NCBI RefSeq assembly: GCF_047600445.1
Contig: NZ_JASGKT010000002.1
Location: forward strand, 2,852,001 to 2,916,000
DNA length: 64,000 nucleotides
Source of the DNA: Piscinibacter sp047600445
GTDB taxonomy: Bacteria; Pseudomonadota; Gammaproteobacteria; Burkholderiales; Burkholderiaceae_C
Direction: 5' to 3'
This document shows positions 1 through 8,597 of the stretch, one piece after another. The notes beneath the pieces were generated by a model. It ran no database searches and was not told the DNA's origin. It was given only the letters and a program-made list of their open reading frames with translations. The first letter of the stretch is position 1; the number at the start of each line of letters is the position of its first letter. Made by a program: the position numbers and the translations under genes.

Positions 1-1946
1 GGCGGCGGCAGTTCGGCGGGCGCGGCCGGCGGCCGGCCTTCCAGCGCGTCGCCGAGCCGCTGCTGCAGCCCGCCGTGCACGCGCCGCAGCGCGGCGTCGA
101 GTTCCGGCGTCGCATCGCCCAGGCCGCCGCGCTGGCGCACCAGGCGCACCATCGACAGGTTGGCCATCAGGCGCTGCGCCTGGTCGAGAAACTGCGTCAG
201 CTCGGCCAGCGGCGGCCGCGCGCCGGCGGGCTCGACCGCGGCGCGCTGCAGGGCTGCCGTCACGGCGCCCAGCGCGTCGTAGGCCTGGCGGCGCGCGATG
301 CGCTGCGTGGCGGCATCGTCCAGCGCGGCGCCGAGCACGTGCTTCGCGTAAGCGCGCAGCGCGCGCACCGCGCGCTCGACGTTGCGCGGCAGCGCGCGCC
401 GCTCCCAGGCCGGCAGCACGTAGCTGAAGATCCAGGCCAGCGCGGCGCCGATCAGCGTGTCGGCCAGGCGCTCGGCCACCGGAAAGCCGATGGCCGGGTC
501 GGCCAGGTGCGCCTGCAGCAAGGACATCACGGTGGCCGCCAGGGCCGTGACCAGGTAGCGCTCGACGGCGAAGCCGTGCGCCACGCCCACCGAGACGAGG
601 AAGACCGCGGTCATCAGCGGCGCCGAGGGCCAGCGCGCCAGCACCATCACCGCCAGGCAGCCGAGCACCGTGCCGGACACGCGCGCATTGCGGCGCGACA
701 GCGTCTGCTCGAGGTTGCCGCGCAGCACCACGGCGACGCTGAGCACCAGCCACTGCGGATGCGAGGCCCAGGGCAGCAGCAGCGCGATGGCGTAGGCGCA
801 GCCCAGCGCGAGCGCGGCGCGCAGCGCATGGCGCAGCACCGGCGAGGCGAGCGTGCGGTGCGCCGCCAGCGCCGAGAGCGGCCAGCCTTCGGGCGCGACG
901 AAGCGGCGCAGCTCGTCGTGGCCGAGCGGCAGGGCTTCGTCGGCCCCGTGCGCGAGCGCGGCGATACGCTCCACCTCGGCCTGCAGGTGGCCGACCCGGC
1001 CGCGCAGCACGACGCCGAGGCGGCGCGTCGCGGCGTCCTCGCCCTCGGGCGGAGGCGGCTGCGACAGGGGCGCTGCCGCACGACCCGTCACGCCGCGCAG
1101 CAGCGCCTGCGCTTCGTCGAGGCGTTCGGCCTGCGCTTCGAGCGAGCGCATCAGCCAGGCGCGCCAGGCCGGGCCGCCGGGCGCCTCGGCGAAGCGGTCG
1201 AGATCGAGCACGCCGACGATCAGCAGGTCGCGCAGTTCGATCAGGCGCAGCAGCACCGCCGACTCGCGGCGCATGCGCGGCGAGTCGGGCGCGCTGAAGA
1301 CGAGGTCGCGCGCGGCCTGCAGGCGTTCGGCGAGCTGGGCTTCCTGGCGCACCCAGGCGCGCTCGCGCTCGGCGCGCGGCGGCGCGGCATCGTCGCCCAG
1401 CACCGCGGCGCGGCGCCGCAGCAGTTCGGCCAGGGCCTGCGCGGCGTCGGCCAGCGCCAGCGTGCGGTAGCGGCGCTGCAGCAGCGCGGCGCTGGCCACC
1501 ACCCAGAGCAGGTAGCCAGCCGCGCCGGCAAGGTGGGCGGCCAGCATCGCGGCGCGCGGCGCATCGTGCGGCTGGGCCATCGAGAACACGATGGCCAGCA
1601 CCGGCGCGAACGAGACCGGCCCGGCGCGCGGCCCCCAGGCCAGCGTCATCGTCGCCACGAAGGTGATCGCCGCGATGGCCAGGCCCAGCGCCGGCCGATG
1701 CGCGGACAGCAGCACGATCGCGGCCGCGGCGAGGCAGCCGGCCAGCCCGGTGGCCAGCACCAGGCGCCACGAGCGCGAGAGGCTGCCGGGCCGGTCGGCC
1801 AGGCTCGCGAGGATCGCGCCGCTGCTCGCCCAGCCCGCCACCTGCGGCCCGGCCAGCGCGATGGCGACGAAGTGGATCGTGGTGACACCCAGCGCCACGG
1901 TGATGCCGTTGATCAGGTGCGCGGGCAGGCGTCGAAGCAGCTTCAT
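1..1946 (-). CDS. FUSC-family (YccS/aromatic-acid-efflux-like) inner-membrane protein, C-terminus beyond the window
   Basis: Reading leftward from the ATG at 1944-1946 (MKLLRRLPAHLING...) the frame stays open to base 1, about 648 codons, so the C-terminal end is missing. The first 120 residues hold several hydrophobic helices. A central soluble part, rich in Arg, Ala and Glu, follows. A second membrane block near residues 370-480 has the Trp, Arg and Gly-Thr pattern of the FUSC_2 domain. This two-block layout is that of fusaric-acid-resistance/YccS-like proteins, thought to export small aromatic acids or act in the envelope; the substrate here is unknown. It diverges from the ahcY leader. Family assignment is fairly sure, function is not. 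No clear Shine-Dalgarno sequence was used to choose the start. Confidence 0.72.
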   Translation of the reverse strand, partial: MKLLRRLPAHLINGITVALGVTTIHFVAIALAGPQVAGWASSGAILASLADRPGSLSRSWRLVLATGLAGCLAAAAIVLLSAHRPALGLAIAAITFVATMTLAWGPRAGPVSFAPVLAIVFSMAQPHDAPRAAMLAAHLAGAAGYLLWVVASAALLQRRYRTLALADAAQALAELLRRRAAVLGDDAAPPRAERERAWVRQEAQLAERLQAARDLVFSAPDSPRMRRESAVLLRLIELRDLLIVGVLDLDRFAEAPGGPAWRAWLMRSLEAQAERLDEAQALLRGVTGRAAAPLSQPPPPEGEDAATRRLGVVLRGRVGHLQAEVERIAALAHGADEALPLGHDELRRFVAPEGWPLSALAAHRTLASPVLRHALRAALALGCAYAIALLLPWASHPQWLVLSVAVVLRGNLEQTLSRRNARVSGTVLGCLAVMVLARWPSAPLMTAVFLVSVGVAHGFAVERYLVTALAATVMSLLQAHLADPAIGFPVAERLADTLIGAALAWIFSYVLPAWERRALPRNVERAVRALRAYAKHVLGAALDDAATQRIARRQAYDALGAVTAALQRAAVEPAGARPPLAELTQFLDQAQRLMANLSMVRLVRQRGGLGDATPELDAALRRVHGGLQQRLGDALEGRPPAAPAELPP

Positions 1947-1997
1947 GAAACGGGCGTGGTGCGGCCCGGCACTGTCTCACGGTTGCGGCCGCGCTGC

Positions 1998-2003
1998 TAG
2001 AAT
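1998..2003 (+). promoter_or_regulatory. Candidate -10 box (TAGAAT) for the ahcY operon
   Basis: TAGAAT lies 8 bases before the first base of the SAH riboswitch P1 stem, so a transcript starting about 7 bases downstream would begin almost exactly at the aptamer. No convincing -35 box is visible at 17 +/- 1 bases. Position relative to the riboswitch is the main support. Confidence 0.4.
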
Positions 2004-2010
2004 CGCCGCG

Positions 2011-2080
2011 GTTCCGAGGAGCGTTGCAAGGCCTGCACCCAGGCCCCAGGCTCGGAAACTGCAATTGCAACGGCGCTCAC
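2011..2080 (+). promoter_or_regulatory. SAH riboswitch (S-adenosylhomocysteine aptamer) in the ahcY leader
   Basis: The stretch matches the SAH-riboswitch consensus known upstream of ahcY in beta- and gammaproteobacteria. P1 is TTCCGAG (2012-2018) pairing perfectly with CTCGGAA (2051-2057). The conserved core GAGCG...TGCAA follows P1. The 3' strand TTGCAACGGCGCTC (2065-2078) pairs back to it: GAGCG 2019-2023 with CGCTC 2074-2078, and TTGCAA 2024-2029 with TTGCAA 2065-2070, giving the pseudoknot. The inner hairpin uses GGCCT/AGGCC around 2030-2045. This RNA class is an ON switch: SAH binding raises expression of SAH hydrolase. It precedes ahcY by 83 bases and probably also governs tlyA and metF downstream. 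Confidence 0.93.
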
Positions 2081-2106
2081 CCGCACGACCGGACCTCGTG
2101 GGTGAG
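2076..2106 (+). promoter_or_regulatory. Hairpin overlapping the riboswitch pseudoknot strand (probable expression platform)
   Basis: CTCACCC (2076-2082) pairs with GGGTGAG (2100-2106), and inside it ACGA (2085-2088) pairs with TCGT (2096-2099) across a two-base bulge. The left arm shares bases 2076-2078 with the aptamer's 3' pseudoknot strand, so the two structures cannot fully coexist. No U-tract follows, so this is not an ordinary intrinsic terminator. A role in switching ribosome access or RNA stability is inference. Confidence 0.55.
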
Positions 2107-2163
2107 ACTGCACCAAACCTTCGATGTGTCGCGCTGCGGGTTCCCTGATTTTCGGAGCCTGAC

Positions 2164-3597
<1,434 letters not shown>

Positions 3598-3610
3598 GCG
3601 AGGCGCCACG

Positions 3611-4357
3611 ATGCGTGCGGACCAGCTGCTCGTGCAGCGCGGTCTCGCGCCCTCGCGCTCGGCCGCGCAGCGGCTGATCGCGCGTGGCGCGGTGCACTGG
3701 CACGCCCCGGCGGGCTGGACCGCGCCGCGCAAGGCCGGCGACGAGCTGCCCGAGGGCTGCGAGCTGCGCGTCGCCGACGACGCCGAGCTGCGCTGGGTGT
3801 CGCGCGGCGGGCTGAAGCTCGAAGGCGCACTGGCGCGCTGCGGCATCGACGTGGCCGGCCGCGACTGCCTCGACGTCGGCCAGAGCACCGGCGGCTTCAC
3901 CGACGTGCTGCTGGCGCGCGGCGCGGCGCGCGTGGTCGGCATCGACGTCGGCCACGGGCAACTGCACCCCCGGCTGCGCGCCGACCCGCGCGTGACGGCG
4001 CTGGAAGGCGTCAACGCGCGCCACCTCGACGCCGCCGCGCTGCCGCTGCGGCGCTTCGATCTGATCGTCGGCGACCTGTCGTTCATCTCGCTCGCGCTGG
4101 TGCTGCCGGCGCTCGCGCCGCTGCTGGCGCCGCGCGGCGAGCTGCTGATGCTGGTCAAGCCGCAGTTCGAGCTGCAGCCGGCCGACATCGGCAAGGGCGG
4201 CATCGTGCGCGACGCGGCGGCTTATGGGCGCGTCGAGGCGCGTTTGCGCGCGGCATGCGCCGACGCGGCGCTCGCGGTGGCCGACTGGTTCGCCAGCCCC
4301 GTCCAGGGCGGCGACGGCAACAACGAATTTTTCCTGAGGGCACAGCACCATGAGTGA
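3611..4357 (+). CDS. tlyA: TlyA-family S4-domain RNA methyltransferase (hemolysin-type annotation)
   Basis: The first 60 residues (MRADQLLVQRGLAPSRS...) form an S4 RNA-binding domain. From about residue 85 a Rossmann methyltransferase fold follows, with the SAM motif DVGQSTGGFTD, then GDLSFISL and MLVKPQFEL. TlyA proteins 2'-O-methylate rRNA; many are mislabelled as hemolysins. The length, 248 residues, is normal. The gene sits between ahcY and metF, and its last 8 bases overlap metF, so translation is probably coupled. Placing a SAM-dependent methyltransferase inside a SAH-sensing operon fits its need for SAH removal. The exact rRNA target in this organism is not shown by the sequence. Confidence 0.88.
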   Translation: MRADQLLVQRGLAPSRSAAQRLIARGAVHWHAPAGWTAPRKAGDELPEGCELRVADDAELRWVSRGGLKLEGALARCGIDVAGRDCLDVGQSTGGFTDVLLARGAARVVGIDVGHGQLHPRLRADPRVTALEGVNARHLDAAALPLRRFDLIVGDLSFISLALVLPALAPLLAPRGELLMLVKPQFELQPADIGKGGIVRDAAAYGRVEARLRAACADAALAVADWFASPVQGGDGNNEFFLRAQHHE

Positions 4358-5198
4358 GACGCGCATCCCCGTGCCGGTGAGCTTCGAGTTCTTCCCGCCC
4401 AACACGCCGGTGGGCGCCGAGAAGCTGCGCGGCGTGATCGCCGAGCTGGCGGCGGCGCGGCCGGAGTTCTTCAGCGTCACCTACGGCGCCGGCGGCTCGA
4501 CGCGCGACAAGACGCTGGCCACCGTCAGCGAGATCGCCGCGCTGGGCCACGAGGCGGCGGCGCACCTGTCGTGCATCGGCGCGACGCGCGAGAGCATCGT
4601 CGAGACCCTCGCCACCTACCGCAGCCGCGGCATCCGCCGCCTGGTGGCGCTGCGCGGCGACCTGCCCAGCGGCACCGCCACCGCCGGCGAGTTCCGCTAC
4701 GCGGCCGAGCTGGTGCGCTTCATCCGCGAGCAGGAGGCGAACCACTGGCACGTCGAGGTGGCGGCCTACCCCGAGGTGCACCCGCAGCAGCGCTACGCGC
4801 GGCGCGACCTGCAGCACTTCGCCGACAAGGTGGCGGCCGGCGCCGACGGGGCGATCACGCAGTTCTTCTTCAACGCCGACGCCTACTTCCACTTCGTCGA
4901 CGAGGCGCGCGCGCTGGGCGTGAACGTGCCGATCGTGCCGGGCATCATGCCCTTCCACAACTACGCGCGCATCGCGCAGTTCGCGCAGCGCGACGCCATC
5001 GACATCCCGCGCTGGGTGGCGCTGAAGATGGAGGGCTTCATGGACGACGCCGCGTCGATCCGGGCCTTCGGGCTGGACGTGATCACCCGCCTGTGCGAGC
5101 GGCTGATCGAGGGCGGCGTGCCGGCCATCCACTTCTACACGCTCAACCAGTCGGCGCTGACGCTGGAGATCTGCCGCCGGCTGGCGCGGCCGGTTTGA
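4350..5198 (+). CDS. metF: 5,10-methylenetetrahydrofolate reductase
   Basis: This flavoenzyme reduces 5,10-methylene-THF to 5-methyl-THF, the methyl donor for homocysteine remethylation to methionine. The N-terminus has the signature FEFFPP at residues 11-16, followed by the TYGAGGS strand motif, ALRGD, and QFFFNADAYFHF (TIM-barrel substrate and FAD contacts). At 282 residues it is the normal bacterial catalytic domain, without the eukaryotic regulatory extension. The start overlaps tlyA by 8 bases. Together with ahcY it closes the SAH to homocysteine to methionine route under one riboswitch. Identification is secure. Confidence 0.97.
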   Translation: MSETRIPVPVSFEFFPPNTPVGAEKLRGVIAELAAARPEFFSVTYGAGGSTRDKTLATVSEIAALGHEAAAHLSCIGATRESIVETLATYRSRGIRRLVALRGDLPSGTATAGEFRYAAELVRFIREQEANHWHVEVAAYPEVHPQQRYARRDLQHFADKVAAGADGAITQFFFNADAYFHFVDEARALGVNVPIVPGIMPFHNYARIAQFAQRDAIDIPRWVALKMEGFMDDAASIRAFGLDVITRLCERLIEGGVPAIHFYTLNQSALTLEICRRLARPV

Positions 5199-5220
5199 CC
5201 TGGGTCATGGTGCGTGGACA

Positions 5221-5256
5221 CCGCGTTGTGAAGTAGTCACACACGCGGTAGGGTTT
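5221..5256 (+). terminator. Probable terminator of the ahcY operon (also a TGTGA-N5-TCACA palindrome)
   Basis: CCGCGT (5221-5226) and TGTG (5227-5230) pair with CACA (5238-5241) and ACGCGG (5243-5248), with one bulged C, a 7-base loop, and a GTTTT stretch after it. It lies 22 bases past the metF stop. The core also reads as TGTGA-N5-TCACA (5227-5241), which could be an operator for the following ompW gene. Both readings are inference. Confidence 0.45.
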
Positions 5257-5340
5257 TGATGCACCGCAACAAGCCGGGCAAGGCCCGGATCTGAAATGCC
5301 CGTCGGGGATTCGACCTCTTTTCTCGACAGGACACAGACC

Positions 5341-5961
5341 ATGAGCAAGACCTTCCAACGCAGCGCCCTCGTTCTCGCCCTGGCTGGCGGCCTCGCCGCG
5401 CCGATGCTGGCCCAGGCGCAAGACTTCAAGGCCGGCGACGTGCTGGCCCGCGTGCGCGCGGTCAACATCGACCCGGCCAACAAGGACAGCATCGCCATCA
5501 CCAACGTCTCGGTCAGCGACAAGACCATTCCGGAAGTCGACTTCACCTACTTCCTGTCGCCCAACCTGGCGGCCGAGTTGATCCTGACCTACCCGCAGAA
5601 GCACGACGTGTCGTCGTCGGCGCACGGCGGCAAGATCGGCACGCTCAAGCACCTGCCGCCGACGCTGACGCTGCAGTACCACTTCACCGACTTCGGCGCC
5701 TTCAAGCCCTACGTCGGCGCGGGCCTGAACTACACGCGCTTCTCGAGCGTGAACCTGCCCGCCGGCTTCTCCATCGACAAGAACAGCGTCGGGCTGGCGC
5801 TGCAAGCGGGCCTGGACTACGCGCTCGACAGCCGGTGGTCGATCAACTTCGACCTGAAGAAGGTGCAGATCCGCACCGACCTGAAGGCGGGCGGCACCGG
5901 CCTGGGCAAGATCAAGGTCGATCCGCTGCTGATCGGCGTGGGCGTCGGCTACAGGTTCTGA
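5341..5961 (+). CDS. ompW: OmpW-family outer-membrane beta-barrel protein
   Basis: A Sec signal peptide occupies residues 1 to about 27 (MSKTFQRSALVLALAGG..., ending near AQAQ). The remainder shows alternating polar/apolar strands, the conserved LTLQYHFTD and PYVGAGLNYTRF elements, and a C-terminal aromatic residue in GVGVGYRF, as required for Bam-mediated insertion. The 206-residue length is typical. I chose the ATG at 5341 because it gives the signal peptide and has AGGACA upstream; an in-frame ATG at 5296 would put a non-hydrophobic extension before it. OmpW proteins form narrow hydrophobic channels of uncertain substrate. A second, divergent family member is at 27566-28207. Confidence 0.92.
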   Translation: MSKTFQRSALVLALAGGLAAPMLAQAQDFKAGDVLARVRAVNIDPANKDSIAITNVSVSDKTIPEVDFTYFLSPNLAAELILTYPQKHDVSSSAHGGKIGTLKHLPPTLTLQYHFTDFGAFKPYVGAGLNYTRFSSVNLPAGFSIDKNSVGLALQAGLDYALDSRWSINFDLKKVQIRTDLKAGGTGLGKIKVDPLLIGVGVGYRF

Positions 5962-5987
5962 CCCGGCAACGGTAGAAGCGGCGCGCC

Positions 5988-6045
5988 GGCCGAGCGCCGG
6001 GCCGCTCCCAAGCCGGCCGGCGATCCCCTCGGGGGATCGGCCGGC
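5988..6045. repeat. Dispersed palindromic repeat, copy A
   Basis: Two modules lie side by side between ompW and the cyclo-ligase gene. Module 2 (5988-6018) is almost identical, in reverse orientation, to 26033-26063 (31 bases, one difference). Module 1 is a hairpin: GCCGGCC (6012-6018) with GGCCGGC (6039-6045), and CGATCCCC (6021-6028) with GGGGATCG (6032-6039). Related copies are at 17547-17590, 25938-26063 and 53751-53792. It could act as a bidirectional terminator between the two converging genes, but no U-tract is visible. Confidence 0.75.
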
Positions 6046-6070
6046 GTACCCGACGGCCGAGGGGCCGTCA

Positions 6071-6652
6071 TCAGATCAGAGGTTTGTGCCAGCTGACGCC
6101 ATCCTCGGTGAGCATGGCGTCGAGCACGAAGTCCTGCCCGGTGGGCAGCAGCAGCGGCAGGAAGCCGTGGCTGTAGCTCACCCCCACGGTCACCGGCCGC
6201 GGCGTGATGGACTTCAGCGTGCGGTCGAAGAAGCCGCCGCCGTAGCCCAGGCGCACGCCGCCCGGCCCGTAGCCCAGGCAGGGCACCACCAGCAGTTCGG
6301 GCACGAACTGCTCGGTGTCCTTGGGCTTGGGAATGTCGTAGGCGTCCAGCTCCATCGGGCAGCCCGGATACCAGACGTGGAACTTCAGCGCGCCGCCGTC
6401 GCGGTCTTTCACCGGCAGGCCGATGCGGCGCGTCACGCCCTCGGGCGCGCCCTCGGTCCAGCGGTACAGCGCCGGCAGCGCGTCGAACTCACCCTTGATC
6501 GGCCAGTAGGCGCCGATGCTCTTCTCGGTGCGGCCGACCAGCCACACGCGCAGCACGCTTTGCAGCGCGACGGCGCGCTCCAGCCGGTCGGGCAGGGCCT
6601 GGCGGGCGGCGACGAGGCGTCGGCGCAGGGCGTCACGGTCGGTGGGCGTCAT
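6071..6652 (-). CDS. 5-formyltetrahydrofolate cyclo-ligase family protein (copy 1)
   Basis: The enzyme (MTHF synthetase) uses ATP to turn 5-formyl-THF into 5,10-methenyl-THF, returning a stored folate to the one-carbon pool. The 193-residue protein carries the family core LLVVPCLGYGPGGVRLGYGGGFFDR, i.e. the P-C-x-x-x and GYGGG(F/Y)(Y/F)DR signatures, at residues 120-145. The N-terminal region has the expected basic helix. A second, clearly different copy lies 1.4 kb away at 8017-8577. Copy 1 has an unusual acidic middle segment (YDIPKPKDTEQF), so its substrate range could differ. The fold is secure; the redundancy is unexplained. Confidence 0.88.
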   Translation of the reverse strand: MTPTDRDALRRRLVAARQALPDRLERAVALQSVLRVWLVGRTEKSIGAYWPIKGEFDALPALYRWTEGAPEGVTRRIGLPVKDRDGGALKFHVWYPGCPMELDAYDIPKPKDTEQFVPELLVVPCLGYGPGGVRLGYGGGFFDRTLKSITPRPVTVGVSYSHGFLPLLLPTGQDFVLDAMLTEDGVSWHKPLI

Positions 6653-6685
6653 GGGCCCGCATTGTGCAAGACCGGCCGTGGCCGA

Positions 6686-6970
6686 TTACTTCCGCGCCAG
6701 GGCCAGCAGGCCCCAACGCCGAGCCTGCGGCTGCCAGCGCAGCACGGCGTCTTCGCCGCGCCGCCAGGCTTCCACCACCGTGCCCGCGCCATCGGCCAGG
6801 CGCAGCGTGTCGCCCGGCGCGAGCACGAGGTCGCTGCCGTCGCCGGCGCCGCAGCGGCCGGTCAGCCAGACGCGGCCGCGCAGCACCGTCAGTTCGCCGG
6901 CGCCGGCGCCCACGCGGCGGGCCTGGCCGGCGGGCACGGGGAGAATCCGGGAGGCTTGCGCATTCATCAT
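6686..6970 (-). CDS. DUF2917 protein
   Basis: A 94-residue protein starting MMNAQASRILPVP with the cupin-like pattern GELTVLRGRVWLTG...GDGSDLVLAPGDTLRL that defines DUF2917, a small family common in Burkholderiales and of unknown function. The start at 6970 (or the adjacent ATG at 6967) is supported by AAGGAG a few bases before it on the minus strand. It is divergent from the LysR gene starting at 7059, an arrangement often seen for this family, which suggests that the regulator controls it. No signal peptide or membrane segment is visible. Confidence 0.8.
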   Translation of the reverse strand: MMNAQASRILPVPAGQARRVGAGAGELTVLRGRVWLTGRCGAGDGSDLVLAPGDTLRLADGAGTVVEAWRRGEDAVLRWQPQARRWGLLALARK

Positions 6971-7058
6971 CAATCTCCTTCTCGACAGGCTACGATGATC
7001 GGCACTTGCACGAGGAATATCCAATGAGTTCGCGGAACCCGATTGATGAGAGATACGC

Positions 7059-8042
7059 ATGAATGAACGGCGCCGCCCGCTGTCGCTGGCCAACCTGCGG
7101 GCGTTCGAGGCGGTGGCCCGGCTGGCCAGCTTCAGCGCCGCCGCCGAGGAGCTGTTCCTGACGCAGTCGGCCATCAGCCGCCAGATCAGGGGCCTGGAGG
7201 ACGAACTCGGCGCGGCGCTGTTCGTGCGCGGCACGCGCCACGTCGAGACCACGCAGGACGCGCAGATCCTGCTGCGCGCGGTCGAGCCCTGGCTGGCGCG
7301 GCTGGACGCCGGCGTGCGCCAGATCCGCGAGAAGCGCACGCGGCGGCGCGTCAGCGTGACCACCTTCGCGTCGTTCGCGTCGCTGTGGCTGCTGCCGCGC
7401 ATCGAGGCTTTCCAGCGCCAGCACCCGGACATCGACATCCGCGTCTCGGCGCACGATGCGCTGTCCGACCTCGACGACCCCGAGATCGACCTCGCGCTGC
7501 GCTACTGCAGCGCGCAGCAGGCGCCGGCCGGCGCGCTGCGGCTGTTCGGCGAGACGCTGACGCCGGCGGTGAGTCGCCAGTTGATGCAGCGCATCCGCGC
7601 CGGCGAGGCGCCGCCGCTGGCGCGCCCGGCCGACCTGGCGCGGCACACGCTGGCCGAGGAAGACGACCACCGCGCCAGCGCCGAGTACCTGAGCTGGCGC
7701 CACTGGCTGGCCCAGCACGGCGAGCCGGCCTTGCAGCCGCGCCGCTGGCTGTACCTCAACTTCACCTACCAGCAGGTGCAGGCCGCGCTGGCCGGCCAGG
7801 GCGTGGCGCTGGCGCGCGTCGCGCTGGTGGCCGACGCGATCGAGCGCGGCGAACTGGTCGAGCCCTTCGGCACGGCCGGGCGCATCACCAGCCCCTACTG
7901 CTACTGGCTGGTGAGCACGCCGGCCAGCCGGGCGCGCGCCGAGGTGGCGCAGTTCTGCGACTGGGTCGAGGCGCAGGCGGCGCTGACGCGCGCGGCCACC
8001 GGCGAGGACGACGACGCTACGGCGCCACGCCCTGCTCGGTGA
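7059..8042 (+). CDS. LysR-type transcriptional regulator (GcvA-like)
   Basis: The 327-residue protein begins with the LysR helix-turn-helix (SLANLRAFEAVARLASFSAAAEELFLTQSAISRQI, residues 6-40). A linker helix and the two-lobed periplasmic-binding-like effector domain follow (about residues 95-305). The DLDDPEIDLALRY segment is typical of the GcvA subgroup. The effector cannot be deduced. It is divergent from the DUF2917 gene across 88 bases, the expected place for its own operator. The last 26 bases overlap the converging second cyclo-ligase gene. Family assignment is secure; target genes are inferred from position only. Confidence 0.93.
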   Translation: MNERRRPLSLANLRAFEAVARLASFSAAAEELFLTQSAISRQIRGLEDELGAALFVRGTRHVETTQDAQILLRAVEPWLARLDAGVRQIREKRTRRRVSVTTFASFASLWLLPRIEAFQRQHPDIDIRVSAHDALSDLDDPEIDLALRYCSAQQAPAGALRLFGETLTPAVSRQLMQRIRAGEAPPLARPADLARHTLAEEDDHRASAEYLSWRHWLAQHGEPALQPRRWLYLNFTYQQVQAALAGQGVALARVALVADAIERGELVEPFGTAGRITSPYCYWLVSTPASRARAEVAQFCDWVEAQAALTRAATGEDDDATAPRPAR

Positions 8043-8577
8043 CGATCAGCGTCAGCGGAATGTCGTGCGGCTGCGGCGCGTAGACCTCCTCGTCCAAGCG
8101 CGTGAAGCTCCAGGCCACGCCGATGGTGGTGACGTGCGGGTGCTTCGCGAGATAACGGTCGAAGTAGCCGCCGCCGTAGCCGAGCCGGTAGCCGCCGGCC
8201 GCGTAGCCCAGGCAGGGCACCAGCAGCACGTCGGGCACGCACACCGGTCCGGCGGCGCTGGCGATGCCGCATTCATCGGCCACCATCGGCACGCTGCGGT
8301 CCCACAGCCGGTACTCCATCTCGCGCGGCTCGCGGCGGCAGAACGGCAGGGCCCAGGGCAACTTGTCGCAATCGGGATCGGCGCCCAATGCAAGCACTGC
8401 GTTAAATTCGGATCGGATCGACGTGTACAGGCCCAGCGCCTGCGGCTCCAACTGAGTGACGACTCGCCTCAGATGCGCCGCGAGTGCGGCTTCGGCGGCG
8501 GCGTAGCCGGCCGACGTCGCGAAGGCCGCGCGGCGCTCGCGCAATTGCTGGCGCCATTCGGCGCGGGTCGTGGGCAT
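8017..8577 (-). CDS. 5-formyltetrahydrofolate cyclo-ligase (copy 2)
   Basis: This 186-residue protein looks like the canonical enzyme of the family. It has the N-terminal WRQQLRERRAAF helix, the EFNAVLAL strand, VLLVPCLGYAAGGYRLGYGGGYFDR signatures (P-C and GYGGGYYDR-type ATP/folate site), and IGVAWSF near the end. I prefer the ATG at 8577 over one at 8625, because the conserved N-terminal helix starts directly there and the longer form would run into slt. It is divergent from slt with only 20 bases between starts and converges on the LysR gene with a 26-base overlap. In Burkholderiales a cyclo-ligase next to slt is a familiar neighbourhood, so this is probably the ancestral copy. Confidence 0.92.
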   Translation of the reverse strand: MPTTRAEWRQQLRERRAAFATSAGYAAAEAALAAHLRRVVTQLEPQALGLYTSIRSEFNAVLALGADPDCDKLPWALPFCRREPREMEYRLWDRSVPMVADECGIASAAGPVCVPDVLLVPCLGYAAGGYRLGYGGGYFDRYLAKHPHVTTIGVAWSFTRLDEEVYAPQPHDIPLTLIVTEQGVAP

Positions 8578-8597
8578 CGAGGAAGAACGGGAAGTCG

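Noticed and set aside
75..2000. Very long plus-strand open frame antisense to the FUSC gene
   Set aside because: Translation is Arg/Gln/His-rich low-complexity sequence typical of antisense frames in GC-rich DNA, while the minus strand gives a coherent membrane protein.
1947..2010. -35 box for the ahcY promoter (TTGCGG at 1983)
   Set aside because: It is only 9 bases from the candidate -10, far from the required 16-18.
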